The position numbers and the translations under genes were made by a program. A stretch of 64,000 nt of DNA from Cyanobacteria bacterium OH_SFB_17 (GTDB lineage Bacteria > Cyanobacteriota > Vampirovibrionia > Gastranaerophilales > Gastranaerophilaceae), in contig JAEWYI010000026.1 in the NCBI GenBank assembly GCA_023395735.1, positions 1-64,000 on the forward strand, given 5' to 3'. This document shows, in pieces, positions 51,330-60,735 of the stretch. The notes below the pieces were generated by a model. The model searched no databases and was not told the origin of the DNA. It saw only the letters and a list, made by a program, of their open reading frames with translations. How positions within the stretch are numbered: position 1 is the first letter of the stretch; each line of letters begins with the position of its first letter.

Positions 51330-52703
51330 ATGACAGATAGACAAAGACCACACGAGCAAGACCCTAGTATAAGAAGGGGCAACTTTAAAGCTGTTGAAGA
51401 TAATTTAACTGCAGAACAAGTGAAATTGGAAGCAAACAGATGTTTGCATTGTAAAAATGCAAGATGCGTTCAGGGGTGCCCTGTAAACATTAACATTCCT
51501 GAATTTATCGCGGCTTTGAAAGAAGATGATGTTGAAAAAGCCGGCGATATAATTAGAGAAACAAGCTTTTTACCTTCAGTTTGCGGAAGAGTTTGTCCGC
51601 AAGAAAGACAGTGTGAAGGCAAATGTGTTTTAGGAATTAAAGGCCAACCGGTTGCAATCGGAGCATTGGAAAGATATGTTGGAGACAATTCAGAGGCTAA
51701 AAATCCTGATATTAAATCTAGCGGGAAAAAAGTTGCAGTAGTCGGCTCAGGTTGTGCAGGGATTACAGCCGCTGCTGATTTGAGAAAAGAAGGACATGAC
51801 GTTGTAGTTTTTGAAGCTCTTCACAAGCTTGGCGGTGTTTTGAGATACGGAATTCCACCTTTTAGACTTCCAAGAAAATTTTTGGATAGAGAGATTAATA
51901 CATTAAAGACATTGGGCGTTAAATTTAAAACAAACGTCATAGTAGGTAAATCAATAACATTGAAGCAATTAGAAGATGACGGATTTGATGCAGTTTTTAT
52001 TTGCTCAGGTGCAGGTCTTCCAAAAATGTTGGGTGTTAACGGTGAAAATTTCAATGGTGTTTATTCGGCAAACGAATTTTTAACCAGAGTCAACCTTATG
52101 CAGGCGCATGAAAAAGACACGCCAACTCCTCTTAAAATCGGAGAAAAAGTTGCGGTTATCGGTGGCGGAAATGTTGCGATGGATGCGGCTAGAACAGCGA
52201 TTAGAGTCGGAGCAAAAGAAGTTTACATTGTTTATAGAAGAACAGAAGCTGAGCTTCCTGCTCGTTTAGAAGAAATAAGACATGCCAAAGAAGAAGGAAT
52301 TGTATTTAAGCTTCTTCACTCTCCTGTTGAAATACTTGGTGAAGGCGGTTATGTTCAATCAATGAATTTAGAGGTGATGGAACTTGGAGAACCTGATGAA
52401 AGCGGAAGAAGACGTCCTGTTTCAACAGGTGAAATTGTTGAAATGCCTGTCGATACCGTAATTGTTGCATTGGGAACAGGGCCAAATCCAATTATTCAAA
52501 AATCTGCCGAAGCAGATGGTTTGACATTGGATACAGACAGAAGAGGATATATTGTTGTCGATGCTGATAGCAATCAAACCTCAATACCAATGGTGTTTGC
52601 AGGTGGAGACGTGGCTCCAACCGGTGAATCTAATGCGATTAATGCAATGGGAGCAGGTAAGAGAGCTGCCAAGGCTATTAATGATATGCTTAAAAATAAA
52701 TAA
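51330..52703 (+). CDS. gltA: NADPH-dependent glutamate synthase small subunit-type oxidoreductase
   Basis: The 457-residue protein starts MTDRQRPHEQDPSIR after GGGAGAA. The N-terminus binds 4Fe-4S clusters (CLHCKNARCVQGCPVNI and CGRVCPQERQCEGKC). Two dinucleotide folds follow: AVVGSGCAGITAAADLRK for FAD and AVIGGGNVAMDAARTA for NADPH. The family includes GltA-type homotetrameric glutamate synthase and the NfnB transhydrogenase subunit. No large subunit is adjacent, so the exact role is open. Confidence 0.85.
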   Translation: MTDRQRPHEQDPSIRRGNFKAVEDNLTAEQVKLEANRCLHCKNARCVQGCPVNINIPEFIAALKEDDVEKAGDIIRETSFLPSVCGRVCPQERQCEGKCVLGIKGQPVAIGALERYVGDNSEAKNPDIKSSGKKVAVVGSGCAGITAAADLRKEGHDVVVFEALHKLGGVLRYGIPPFRLPRKFLDREINTLKTLGVKFKTNVIVGKSITLKQLEDDGFDAVFICSGAGLPKMLGVNGENFNGVYSANEFLTRVNLMQAHEKDTPTPLKIGEKVAVIGGGNVAMDAARTAIRVGAKEVYIVYRRTEAELPARLEEIRHAKEEGIVFKLLHSPVEILGEGGYVQSMNLEVMELGEPDESGRRRPVSTGEIVEMPVDTVIVALGTGPNPIIQKSAEADGLTLDTDRRGYIVVDADSNQTSIPMVFAGGDVAPTGESNAINAMGAGKRAAKAINDMLKNK

Positions 52704-52721
52704 TATTGAAAGGTAGTGAAA

Positions 52722-53696
52722 ATGCGAGGAAGCGAAAAAGCGGTGATGCAAGCAAAATATAATGCTGCGTATCTACGTAGTTTCGCTTCTTTTCGTTTTC
52801 TTTGCGTTTTTTATCTTGTATTGACTTTTTTATCCATGCCGGTTTTTGCTATGGATTCTTTGCTGGATTTGTCAGTTGATGACGAGATAAGAAGGAATTA
52901 TAACCCGAATAAGCTTGAGGAAGATATTGGCTTGCCTTCTTTGCCTAAAGTTTTGAATGAAAAGGAGTATGTAGCCCCCGCAGTGAATAAAAACCCGACG
53001 GTCCCAACTAGACCAGCAACTCCTGTGAAGTATTCAGAAAAGGCCCAACAGCCTAAAAAGGCCACAGTAAAGACTTCTTATACAAAACCTGCACAAAAGC
53101 CTTCAGGTTTAGCTGGAACAGCAGTTATGCAAAAAGGTACAGTCATAAGGGTAAAGTTGATGAATGACGTTTCTGACAGGACAAGAAGGGGCTCTAAACT
53201 ATCTTTTGTCTCAAGGTATCCGGTGACAACAACTTATTATACAATTCCTTCAGGAACAACATTTACAGGAGAGGTGGTAGCTTCTCACAGACCTCAGTTG
53301 ACCGGAAATGGCGGTTTGATTGTGATTAGAGTTAATGGAGTTATTATAGATGATAAGCTTCATCCGATAAACGCAAAGGTTACAAAAGCCAATTACAAAT
53401 TTATATTTTTCAACAATATTAAAGGGAAAAGACGTTATGTAGCGAGTATGTTCAACTCAATGAAGCCAGGATTCAGGTTTTTTAGAAAAATGTCAGCGAT
53501 AAGTTTCGATTTGGCAAGAGATGGCTCAAGCATTTTAGTTTCTCCATTTTCGCTCGCAATAGGGGCTTTGGGTGCTGCCGGTAATGTAATGATTTCTCCA
53601 GCGATTGCTTTATTTTACAAAGGAAACAGTATATATTTGCGCAACGGCAGTGATTTAGAAATCAAGCTGGTAGAAGATATGTTTGTTTTGAAATAA
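52722..53696 (+). CDS. Secreted envelope protein, VirB10-like beta domain
   Basis: The start at the ATG at 52722 gives 324 residues with an N-terminal membrane/signal segment (FLCVFYLVLTFLSMPVFAMD). A proline- and lysine-rich linker follows. The C-terminal half has MQKGTVIRVKLMNDVS, then IPSGTTFTGEVVASHRP and KLHPINAKV, the pattern of a small beta barrel resembling the VirB10/TrbI domain. The SLH protein at 21741 shares this module. No type IV secretion genes are nearby. It is 18 bases from the glutamate synthase gene. Confidence 0.55.
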   Translation: MRGSEKAVMQAKYNAAYLRSFASFRFLCVFYLVLTFLSMPVFAMDSLLDLSVDDEIRRNYNPNKLEEDIGLPSLPKVLNEKEYVAPAVNKNPTVPTRPATPVKYSEKAQQPKKATVKTSYTKPAQKPSGLAGTAVMQKGTVIRVKLMNDVSDRTRRGSKLSFVSRYPVTTTYYTIPSGTTFTGEVVASHRPQLTGNGGLIVIRVNGVIIDDKLHPINAKVTKANYKFIFFNNIKGKRRYVASMFNSMKPGFRFFRKMSAISFDLARDGSSILVSPFSLAIGALGAAGNVMISPAIALFYKGNSIYLRNGSDLEIKLVEDMFVLK

Positions 53697-53722
53697 TTTA
53701 AATTTTATTAATGCAAAATAAA

Positions 53723-53752
53723 GGCCGCAAACAATGTTTGCGGCCCCATTTT
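53723..53752. terminator. Terminator between convergent genes
   Basis: A 10-bp perfect stem (53723-53732 with 53736-53745), GGCCGCAAAC against GTTTGCGGCC, with T-rich sequence on both sides can serve both strands. Confidence 0.75.
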
Positions 53753-53771
53753 TATGAACTGTACTCAAAAA

Positions 53772-54050
53772 CTATTTTCCGTTAACGATAGTTTTGAATT
53801 TTTTACCAGCTGAGAAAGCAGGAACTGTTTTAGCAGCGATTTTGATTTCTTTACCAGTTTGAGGGTTTCTACCATTTCTAGCAGCTCTCTTACGTGGTTC
53901 GAATGTACCAAAACCAACCAAAGTTACTTTTTTGCCTTTAGCAACTGTTTTTTGGATTGTATCTACCAAAGCGCCAAGAACTTCGCTTGCGTCTTTTTGA
54001 GTAACTTTAGCTTTTTTTGCAATCTCTTGTACTAATTCTTCTTTGTTCAT
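53772..54050 (-). CDS. hup: HU-family DNA-binding protein
   Basis: The 92-residue protein starts MNKEELVQEIAKKAKVTQKD and has GFGTFEPRKRAARNGRNPQTG, the DNA-binding arm of HU. HU bends and compacts DNA. The upstream extension is rejected because AAAGGGG lies properly before the ATG at 54048-54050. IHF is a less likely alternative. The gap to 54316 is divergent and holds a promoter for the next gene. Confidence 0.95.
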   Translation of the reverse strand: MNKEELVQEIAKKAKVTQKDASEVLGALVDTIQKTVAKGKKVTLVGFGTFEPRKRAARNGRNPQTGKEIKIAAKTVPAFSAGKKFKTIVNGK

Positions 54051-54264
54051 AATAATAAACCCCTTTCTTAATGTGTACATAGAATATTATATTGAAACTA
54101 AACAAAAACGCAAGTCTTTTTACGAAAATTAATATAAATTCACTATTTTCGGGCTATTAGATGCTGTAATCGTATGATAAATCAGACTTTTCGTTGACAA
54201 TTGAGCTGTTTTTTGCCTTTATCAGCTCTTATTCAAGGCATGTGGTCAATCATGCTTAACATTA

Positions 54265-54294
54265 TTGTGAAAAGTTCTGTGTTTAAGCTATAAT
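54265..54294 (+). promoter_or_regulatory. Promoter of the glycosyltransferase unit
   Basis: TTGTGA (54265-54270), an 18-base spacer and TATAAT (54289-54294) precede the ATG at 54316, with an AGGGG ribosome-binding site between. Confidence 0.55.
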
Positions 54295-54315
54295 GTTAAT
54301 AGATAGGGGATTCGC

Positions 54316-55515
54316 ATGTTTTTTAAAAAAAATATTTTACAGTTGAAGAAGTTTTTTCAAAAACGGGAAAAATTATCTAATAAAATATATTTTTCAATAA
54401 GTTCAGAAGGTTTCGGCCATTCGTCGAGAGTTATGGCCATTGTAAGCAAGCTAGATAAAAGAAATTATTTGGTAGGCACTTATGATTATGCTTACGAAAG
54501 ACTTAAAGCACAAGGACTTCCGTGTTGCAAAGTCTCTCAGGAACTTAAGTTTGTCGGGCATGACGGTGCTTTTGATGTTGCAAAAACAATTGTAAAAAAT
54601 CAGGGTTGGGTTGTTAAATTCAACAAAATGATAGATGAAGAAGTTGAAATTCTTAAAAAATCAGGCGCTTCTTGCGTTGTGGCTGACGGAAGAATGATTC
54701 CTGTCATGGCCGCAGAAAAATTAAAATTACCATGTATTACAATAACAAATCAAAGTGCTTTTTATCCGTTTTTTCAGCAAGACAATTGGTTGATAAAACT
54801 GTTGGGCGTTTCTTTTGATTCTTGGATGAGAATGTATTTTAGCTCGACTGAAGAGATTTTAATTCCTGATTTTGAGCCGCCTTACACTATTTGTTTGCCT
54901 AACTTGAGTCATAATAGAAAAATAATGAAGCGCACTAGATTTGTCGGTCCTTTGGTTAAGTTTGATGCTGATGAAGTTGAGGCGATAGAAAGAAATAATG
55001 ACAAAACTTATATCGTTGTTTCTTTGGGCGGGCATGCTTACAGAAAGCCTTTATTTGATTGTATAATTGAGGCGGCAAGACTTTTACCTGATGTGGAATT
55101 TGAGTTGTTTACATTTTTTGAGACTGAAAATCCGCCTTCAAACGTTCATTTGCAAGGCATGATTCCTGATATTTCTCCGTACTTAAAGGCTGCTGATATC
55201 ATAATCGCGCAGGCCGGTCATTCAACGGCTATGGAAATTCTTTCATTAGGTAAGCCTTCAATTATTGTTCCTGATTTAAATCAAATTGAACAAGAAAATA
55301 ATGCCTCAAGAATGGCTAAATTAGAGGTTTCTGAGGTTATTGTGCAAGATGAATTGTCTGCCGATAATATGGTTGAATGTATACAAAAAGTAATGAAAGA
55401 TGATAAATATAAGAAAAAAGCTCAATTTTTTGCTACAATGTCAAAAGAGATGAATGCAAAACAGAGAGTTGCAGATATTTTAAGTGAGTATGCAATGAGG
55501 TTACATAAGTATTAA
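54316..55515 (+). CDS. GT28-type glycosyltransferase
   Basis: The 399-residue protein has a MurG/UGT-like pattern: FSISSEGFGHSSRVMAIVSKL at the N-terminus, then VVSLGGHAYRKPL, and AQAGHSTAMEILSLGKPSII with IVPDLNQIEQENNA near the end, which is the sugar-nucleotide binding site. Lipid or polysaccharide precursors are usual acceptors. Its stop overlaps the next ATG by one base (TAATG), so the two transferases form one operon. Confidence 0.75.
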   Translation: MFFKKNILQLKKFFQKREKLSNKIYFSISSEGFGHSSRVMAIVSKLDKRNYLVGTYDYAYERLKAQGLPCCKVSQELKFVGHDGAFDVAKTIVKNQGWVVKFNKMIDEEVEILKKSGASCVVADGRMIPVMAAEKLKLPCITITNQSAFYPFFQQDNWLIKLLGVSFDSWMRMYFSSTEEILIPDFEPPYTICLPNLSHNRKIMKRTRFVGPLVKFDADEVEAIERNNDKTYIVVSLGGHAYRKPLFDCIIEAARLLPDVEFELFTFFETENPPSNVHLQGMIPDISPYLKAADIIIAQAGHSTAMEILSLGKPSIIVPDLNQIEQENNASRMAKLEVSEVIVQDELSADNMVECIQKVMKDDKYKKKAQFFATMSKEMNAKQRVADILSEYAMRLHKY

Positions 55516-56858
55516 TGAAAGAGAGAATTGTTTTATTTTCAATAATTTTTGGTTTGGCGATATTTTTATATATCTTCCAAAATTATTTTAATTCGTTATG
55601 GGCGTTTATCTTTTTAGTTTCAGCAATGATTGTTTATGCTTTTTATATGAACCTTGCAACTTTGCACAAAAAGCGTCAGTTGAAGAAAAATCCTAAAGTT
55701 ATTAACCCTAACTATAGACCCTTTGTGTCAGTTATGGTTCCTGCACACAATGAAGAAAGTGTTATCGCAAGCACTATTGAAAATATTTTGCAGATGGATT
55801 ACGAAAAATTTGAAGTTATCGTAATTGATGACAGAAGCGAAGATAATACAGCCTCAGTAGTCAGAGCTCTTGAGCAAAAATATGAAAACGTAAAGGCTCT
55901 TGTAAGAGATAAAGAAGCCTATCCAGGAAAATCAGCAGTATTAAACGATGCGCTTCCGATAGCGCAAGGTGAAGCCATTTTGGTTTTTGATGCAGATGCA
56001 AGAATTGAGAAAGATTTTTTATCTAAATTGATTCCAAACCTTGAGCCCGAAGATGTTGGTGCTGTTCAAGCAAGAAAAGTTGTTAGCAATAAGGATTTTA
56101 ATTTCTTAACAAGATGTCAAAATAACGAGATGACTTTGGATACAAACTTTCAAGTAGGTCGTGATGCGGTTAAAGGGGCGGTTGAGCTTCGAGGAAACGG
56201 TGAGTTGATAAAAAGGGTTGCACTGGAAGATATTGGCGGATGGAATAATGAGACAATAACAGATGATTTAGACATGTCAACTCAACTTCACATCAACGGA
56301 TGGGACGTTAGATTTTGTCCTGAAGCTATTGTCTATGAAGAAGCGATTATTTACCTTGTTCCATTGTTTAGACAAAGAAGAAGATGGTTAGAAGGTAGCA
56401 TAAGACGTTATTTAGAACGCTTTGGCGAGGTTTTAACATCCAAAGATATGTCTTTGAGAGCAAGTTTGGATATGACAGCGTATATTTCGGAATTTATAAT
56501 GCCGATATGGTTTATTATGGAAGCTTTATCCCAAGGAATAAGAATTGCGGCTGGATTTGCGCCTAAAAATTGTATTTTTTCTTCAATTATTGCCGGTGCT
56601 GCAATCGCTATTTGTTTTACTCTTGCTGCAAGATACAGCTTAAGACGTTACGATAATTTGAGTCGTTTTCAGGCTTTGAAGCAGGCAATTGAAACTTCAA
56701 TCTATTTAGTAGTAATTTGGTTCCCTGTTGTTATGTTTATTTGTTTTAAAATTTTATTTCTTAAAAAAGACATGACTTGGGGGAAAACAACTCATGGATT
56801 GATTAAAGAAGAAGAACAGCACTTGCAAGAACAGCAAGCAGAATTACAAAATGTATAA
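55515..56858 (+). CDS. GT2 membrane glycosyltransferase, glucolipid synthase-like
   Basis: The 447-residue protein has two N-terminal membrane helices. A GT2 domain follows (SVMVPAHNEESVIASTIENI, VIDDRSEDNTASV, then LVFDADARI with the DxD), and the processive-type signature ETITDDLDMSTQL and FRQRRRWLEGSIRRY (QxxRW-like). Membrane helices end it. The arrangement resembles cyanobacterial monoglucosyldiacylglycerol synthase, so a glycolipid role is likely but inferred. It overlaps the GT28 gene. Confidence 0.75.
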   Translation: MKERIVLFSIIFGLAIFLYIFQNYFNSLWAFIFLVSAMIVYAFYMNLATLHKKRQLKKNPKVINPNYRPFVSVMVPAHNEESVIASTIENILQMDYEKFEVIVIDDRSEDNTASVVRALEQKYENVKALVRDKEAYPGKSAVLNDALPIAQGEAILVFDADARIEKDFLSKLIPNLEPEDVGAVQARKVVSNKDFNFLTRCQNNEMTLDTNFQVGRDAVKGAVELRGNGELIKRVALEDIGGWNNETITDDLDMSTQLHINGWDVRFCPEAIVYEEAIIYLVPLFRQRRRWLEGSIRRYLERFGEVLTSKDMSLRASLDMTAYISEFIMPIWFIMEALSQGIRIAAGFAPKNCIFSSIIAGAAIAICFTLAARYSLRRYDNLSRFQALKQAIETSIYLVVIWFPVVMFICFKILFLKKDMTWGKTTHGLIKEEEQHLQEQQAELQNV

Positions 56859-56882
56859 AATATAAATAGTCAGGAGAAATTA

Positions 56883-57410
56883 ATGCCGATAGTAGAAGAA
56901 GTTAAGCAAAAAATTAGAAGTATAAATGATTTCCCAAAACCGGGGATTGTCTTTAAGGATATCACAACAGCTCTAAAAGATGCTGAAACATTGAAAAAGA
57001 TGGTTGATTTTCTTGCAGAAAATTTTAGCGGAGAAAAAATTGATTATATCGTTGGATTGGAATCAAGAGGGTTTATTTTTGGAGTTCCTGTTGCGTATCA
57101 GCTTAACGCGGGTTTTATTCCAATCCGAAAGCCAAACAAATTGCCTGCAAAAACGATTAAAGAATCTTATCAACTTGAATATGGTTCAGATACAATCGAA
57201 ATGCACGAAGATGCATTGAAAAAAGGCGATAGAGTTTTGATAGTTGATGATTTGCTTGCTACAGGCGGAACAGCTGCTGCTGCTTGTAATCTTGTGACAA
57301 AGGCAGGTGCAGAAATTGTAGGTTGCGCTTTTGTGATTGAACTTGTTGATTTACAAGGCAAAAACAAGCTTCCTAAGGATTGCAGAATTGTTTCCATGTT
57401 AGAATATTAA
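56883..57410 (+). CDS. apt: Adenine phosphoribosyltransferase
   Basis: The 175-residue protein salvages adenine to AMP with PRPP. IRSINDFPKPGIVFKDITT opens it, ESRGFIFG and FIPIRKPNKLPAKT follow, and the PRPP loop reads VLIVDDLLATGGTAAAA. CAGGAG lies before the start. It is 24 bases after the GT2 gene and may share its transcript. Confidence 0.97.
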   Translation: MPIVEEVKQKIRSINDFPKPGIVFKDITTALKDAETLKKMVDFLAENFSGEKIDYIVGLESRGFIFGVPVAYQLNAGFIPIRKPNKLPAKTIKESYQLEYGSDTIEMHEDALKKGDRVLIVDDLLATGGTAAAACNLVTKAGAEIVGCAFVIELVDLQGKNKLPKDCRIVSMLEY

Positions 57411-57423
57411 TAAAAACTTATAC

Positions 57424-57463
57424 AAAAAGAAGCCCGATTTATTATTAAATCGGGCTTCTTTTT
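57424..57463. terminator. 18-bp bidirectional terminator
   Basis: 57424-57441 pairs perfectly with 57446-57463 around TTAT, with A and T runs at the ends, so it serves apt and the convergent small gene. Confidence 0.9.
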
Positions 57464-57468
57464 GTTCA

Positions 57469-57816
57469 TTATTTTTTGTATTTTTTTATAATTGAAATAA
57501 TATCTTCAATTTGTGTCTCTTGTGAAATTTTATTATTTTCAGTTTTTTGAAAGATAATTTGAGAAAAACTTTCTTTTATATTTTTTAGATTGATTTGAGA
57601 AAAGAGCTTATATCCCTGCTTAACTCCTTCTTTTTTCTTCCAAAAGGTTGTAGAGCCTATTGTAAAGGTGAATGAATCATCATTTGTTCCAATTTTTTTT
57701 GCTTCAAGCTCAGCTTTTTCAAGCAATGTTTTTGGTAAACTTTTTCCGTGAGTTTTAATTGAAAGGCTAGCTTTAAAATTTGTAGCGTTTTGTTGTGTTA
57801 ATTGGGGTATTTGCAT
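57469..57816 (-). CDS. Tagged hypothetical protein, 115 aa
   Basis: The protein starts MQIPQLTQQNATNFKASLSI, with the N-F-K-A tag at about 13-16. The rest is charged with a KTLLEKAELEAKKIGT helix and a beta-rich middle (SFTFTIGSTTFW). GAGGAG lies before the ATG. No membrane segment or known domain is seen. Confidence 0.6.
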   Translation of the reverse strand: MQIPQLTQQNATNFKASLSIKTHGKSLPKTLLEKAELEAKKIGTNDDSFTFTIGSTTFWKKKEGVKQGYKLFSQINLKNIKESFSQIIFQKTENNKISQETQIEDIISIIKKYKK

Positions 57817-57946
57817 TATTTTTCTCCTCTGTGTCTTATTTTATTGTACTTGCCTAAGAATAAATGTCGAGTAAATTTTTTATTAAGAATGTAGCAGAAG
57901 GTATAAAACCCTTACTATGGCTTAATATTTAGACTTTAACATTTTG

Positions 57947-58507
57947 TTATAAATTGAAGTATTGCATAACATGGTTTTGTATTAATTGATTAATAGTTGC
58001 TGCCGATTTTTTAACATTAGCGAAATCATGTATTTTTTCAACAGATAAACTATTTTTATAATTATCAGTGGTTCCCGGATTATAAATTTCAGCAAGTTCA
58101 AATATAGAATAAGGTTCTAGATTCTTCTCACAGGATTTGCTTCCAAGATAGAACGATTCGCAATTAAATTGTCTGTCAGATTGAAAAATTTCTTTTGTCA
58201 ATTTAGCTAATTTTGAATATATAGGGAGATTATAGTCACAATTACCAAATTGATTGTTGAGATTCAAAGGTCTACCGTTTAAAACAAATGAAGCACCTTT
58301 ACTCTCTGTGAATTCGGTTACATCAACAACTAAAAAATTATTGTCAAAAGAATCAGGAAAGTTTTCAAAAACACTTTGAAAGTCTCGTTTAATATTTTTA
58401 TTATTTACCTGTGTTATTAATCTATGCCAAACAAAATCTTGCATTGTCGGTCTTACATTATACCTATATTTTATTGCTCCAATATTTTTGATATTATTAA
58501 TTGCCAA
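57947..58507 (-). CDS. Hypothetical protein, TTG start under a hairpin
   Basis: The 186-residue protein starts with TTG at 58505-58507, the only start near AAGGAG, and reads MAINNIKNIGAIKYRYNVRP. A perfect 12-bp inverted repeat in the leader covers the ribosome-binding site and reaches the first base of the start codon. The protein is soluble-looking, with a NCDYNLPIYSKLAKLTKEI segment and three cysteines in the second half. Not recognised. Confidence 0.6.
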   Translation of the reverse strand: MAINNIKNIGAIKYRYNVRPTMQDFVWHRLITQVNNKNIKRDFQSVFENFPDSFDNNFLVVDVTEFTESKGASFVLNGRPLNLNNQFGNCDYNLPIYSKLAKLTKEIFQSDRQFNCESFYLGSKSCEKNLEPYSIFELAEIYNPGTTDNYKNSLSVEKIHDFANVKKSAATINQLIQNHVMQYFNL

Positions 58508-58538
58508 AATGTTACTCCTTTATAGTGGAGTAACATTT
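58507..58538 (-). promoter_or_regulatory. Hairpin covering a ribosome-binding site
   Basis: AAATGTTACTCC (58507-58518) is the exact reverse complement of GGAGTAACATTT (58527-58538), with 8 bases between. On the minus-strand mRNA the GGAG of the ribosome-binding site and the first base of the TTG lie in the 3' arm. It could be a translation switch or a DNA operator. Confidence 0.6.
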
Positions 58539-58574
58539 GAAAATAAAATTTTTTGCTATTTTAACTTTGAAATA

Positions 58575-60038
58575 TTACAAATTCGCAATTTTTGTGTAGA
58601 AATCGTTAGCTTGTTCAAATTTATAAGAAGCATTAAATAGTTTTGATTCTTCAAGTGCAGGTGCCAGAATCTGTAATCCGATAGGCATACCAGTTGAATC
58701 AAATCCAGCAGGAACGCTTATTCCAGGGATACCTGCAAGGTTTGCACTGATTGTTGCAATATCTGTCAAGTACATCGCAAGCGGATCTTCTGTTTTTGAA
58801 CCAAATTCAAACGCTGTATTTGGGCATGTTGGAGAGATTAGCAAGTCAACTTGGCTGAATACTCTGTCAAAATCTTGTTTTATCAATGCTCTTAGCTGTT
58901 GAGCCTTTTTATAATATGCATCGTAATAGCCAGAGCTTAAAGCGTATGTTCCAAGCATTATACGACGTTTAACTTCAGGTCCAAATCCTTCTGCGCGCGT
59001 TTTTGTATACATTTCCATAAGTGTTTTTGCATCAGGTGTTCTGTAGCCGTATTTTACACCGTCAAATCTTGCTAAATTTGAACTTGCTTCAGCTGTCGCT
59101 ACAATGTAGTATACTCCGATTGAGTGCTTAAGATATGGAAGCGAAACTTCTTGAATTTCAGCTCCAAGAGCTTTGTATGTGTCGATAGCATTTTGAACTG
59201 CTTTTTGAACGTCTTCGGATACACCTTCGCCCATAAGTTCTTTTATTACGCCGATTTTCATTCCTTTAATATCGTTGTTTAGATTTTTTGAATATTGTTC
59301 AACAGGAATGTTTAATGAAGTTGAATCTTTAGCATCAACCCCTGAAATAACTTCCAATAACATTGCAGCATCTTCAACTGTTCTTGCGAAAGGTCCGATT
59401 TGATCAAGTGATGATGCAAATGCAATTAGTCCATATCTTGAAACTCTTCCATAAGTTGGTTTCATTCCTACGATACCGCAAAAGCTTCCTGGCAAACGAA
59501 TACTTCCGCCTGTATCTGAGCCAAGTGACAATGTTGCTTCACAAGCGGCAACGCTTGCTGCTGAGCCGCCTGATGAACCTCCAGGAACTTTGTTTAAATC
59601 CCAAGGGTTTCTTGTTTTTTGAAACGCAGAGTTTTCAGTAGAGCTGCCCATTGCAAATTCATCTAAGTTTGCTTTTCCGACAATCGGAACCAAGTTGTTC
59701 AATAGTTTGTCTGTGATTGTTGCATTGTAAGGAGAAACGAAATTTTCTAAAATTTTGCTTGATGCTGTGGTTTTAGAGTCTATTAAATTCATATTGTCTT
59801 TTAACGCAAGCGGAACACCAGCCAAAAGAGGGAGATCTTCGCCTTTTGCAATCTTTTCATCAACTTTTTTTGCTGTTTCAATCGCTGTATCTTTTGTAAG
59901 AGACATAAAAGCTTGAACTTTGTCTTCTACTTCATTAATTCTTTCAAAAGTTGCTTCTGCTAATTCAACTGCAGAAATTTCTTTATTTTTCAGCGCTTTT
60001 TGTTGTTCAGCTGCTGATTTTTTTAATATCTCTTTCAT
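58575..60038 (-). CDS. gatA: Asp/Glu-tRNA amidotransferase subunit A
   Basis: The 487-residue protein is the glutaminase of the GatCAB complex that makes Gln-tRNA from Glu-tRNA. The amidase signature reads [14 protein letters not shown], then [18 protein letters not shown], with a catalytic Ser-cisSer-Lys arrangement; the lysine lies in [17 protein letters not shown] and [20 protein letters not shown] are also typical. AAGGAG lies before the ATG. gatB and gatC are not in the window. Confidence 0.96.
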   Translation of the reverse strand: MKEILKKSAAEQQKALKNKEISAVELAEATFERINEVEDKVQAFMSLTKDTAIETAKKVDEKIAKGEDLPLLAGVPLALKDNMNLIDSKTTASSKILENFVSPYNATITDKLLNNLVPIVGKANLDEFAMGSSTENSAFQKTRNPWDLNKVPGGSSGGSAASVAACEATLSLGSDTGGSIRLPGSFCGIVGMKPTYGRVSRYGLIAFASSLDQIGPFARTVEDAAMLLEVISGVDAKDSTSLNIPVEQYSKNLNNDIKGMKIGVIKELMGEGVSEDVQKAVQNAIDTYKALGAEIQEVSLPYLKHSIGVYYIVATAEASSNLARFDGVKYGYRTPDAKTLMEMYTKTRAEGFGPEVKRRIMLGTYALSSGYYDAYYKKAQQLRALIKQDFDRVFSQVDLLISPTCPNTAFEFGSKTEDPLAMYLTDIATISANLAGIPGISVPAGFDSTGMPIGLQILAPALEESKLFNASYKFEQANDFYTKIANL

Positions 60039-60216
60039 TAATTTCTCCTTAAAATATCCTCTTGATTCAATTATATGATAAACATAGTAAAAGAAAAAAT
60101 AACAGTAAGATAAACCTTGTGCATGCGGTAATTATTTGTTACAATTTTTTATAGTTAGTATAGCAAAAAATATTTTCAGGGGGTTTATATAATTAAGTTA
60201 TAAAGGAGGTTTCACA

Positions 60217-60723
60217 ATGTCTATAAACGCAATTTCTCAAGCAAATAGAAATATTGCTTTTAAATCAACAGCAGATAAAAAATCACAATACGAAAATCCA
60301 GTATCAAGAAGTACAGAAAAAAATCTTGCCATTTTAACTGGCGTAGGCGGCTCAGTTGTAGTTGGTGCTATTGCTACAGGGCTTTCAACATTTGTTGTCC
60401 CGGCAAAGGACGTTGCAAAAGGCGGATTTTTTGCGAAAAATAAAATCGCTGTAGGTATAGGTGCCGCAGCTGCATTAGTTTCTCTTGCATTTACTCTTCC
60501 TGCAAAATTGTATAACACAAAGGTTAATGTATATGTAAAAGAAAAAGAAATGGATGTTTTCAGCCGTGATAGGTCCTTAAAAACAAATCTTACCGAAGAA
60601 GTAGATAAAGAAGTTAAAAATTCTGAAATTTCTCTAGATAAAAAACTAGATGATAACTTAAAACTTCAAATGGCTAATAAAGGTGCTGCTATCGGAATAG
60701 CAAATGTAACACCTAATGCGTAA
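60217..60723 (+). CDS. Tagged membrane protein, first of a tandem pair
   Basis: The 168-residue protein begins MSINAISQANRNIAFKSTAD, with the F-K-S tag at about 15-17. Two hydrophobic segments (AILTGVGGSVVVGAIATGL and KIAVGIGAAAALVSLAFTL) are followed by KVNVYVKEKEMDVFSRDRS and a charged end. The next gene has the same last motif. AAAGGAGG lies before the ATG. No known family. Confidence 0.65.
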   Translation: MSINAISQANRNIAFKSTADKKSQYENPVSRSTEKNLAILTGVGGSVVVGAIATGLSTFVVPAKDVAKGGFFAKNKIAVGIGAAAALVSLAFTLPAKLYNTKVNVYVKEKEMDVFSRDRSLKTNLTEEVDKEVKNSEISLDKKLDDNLKLQMANKGAAIGIANVTPNA

Positions 60724-60735
60724 AGGTTCGATTTA

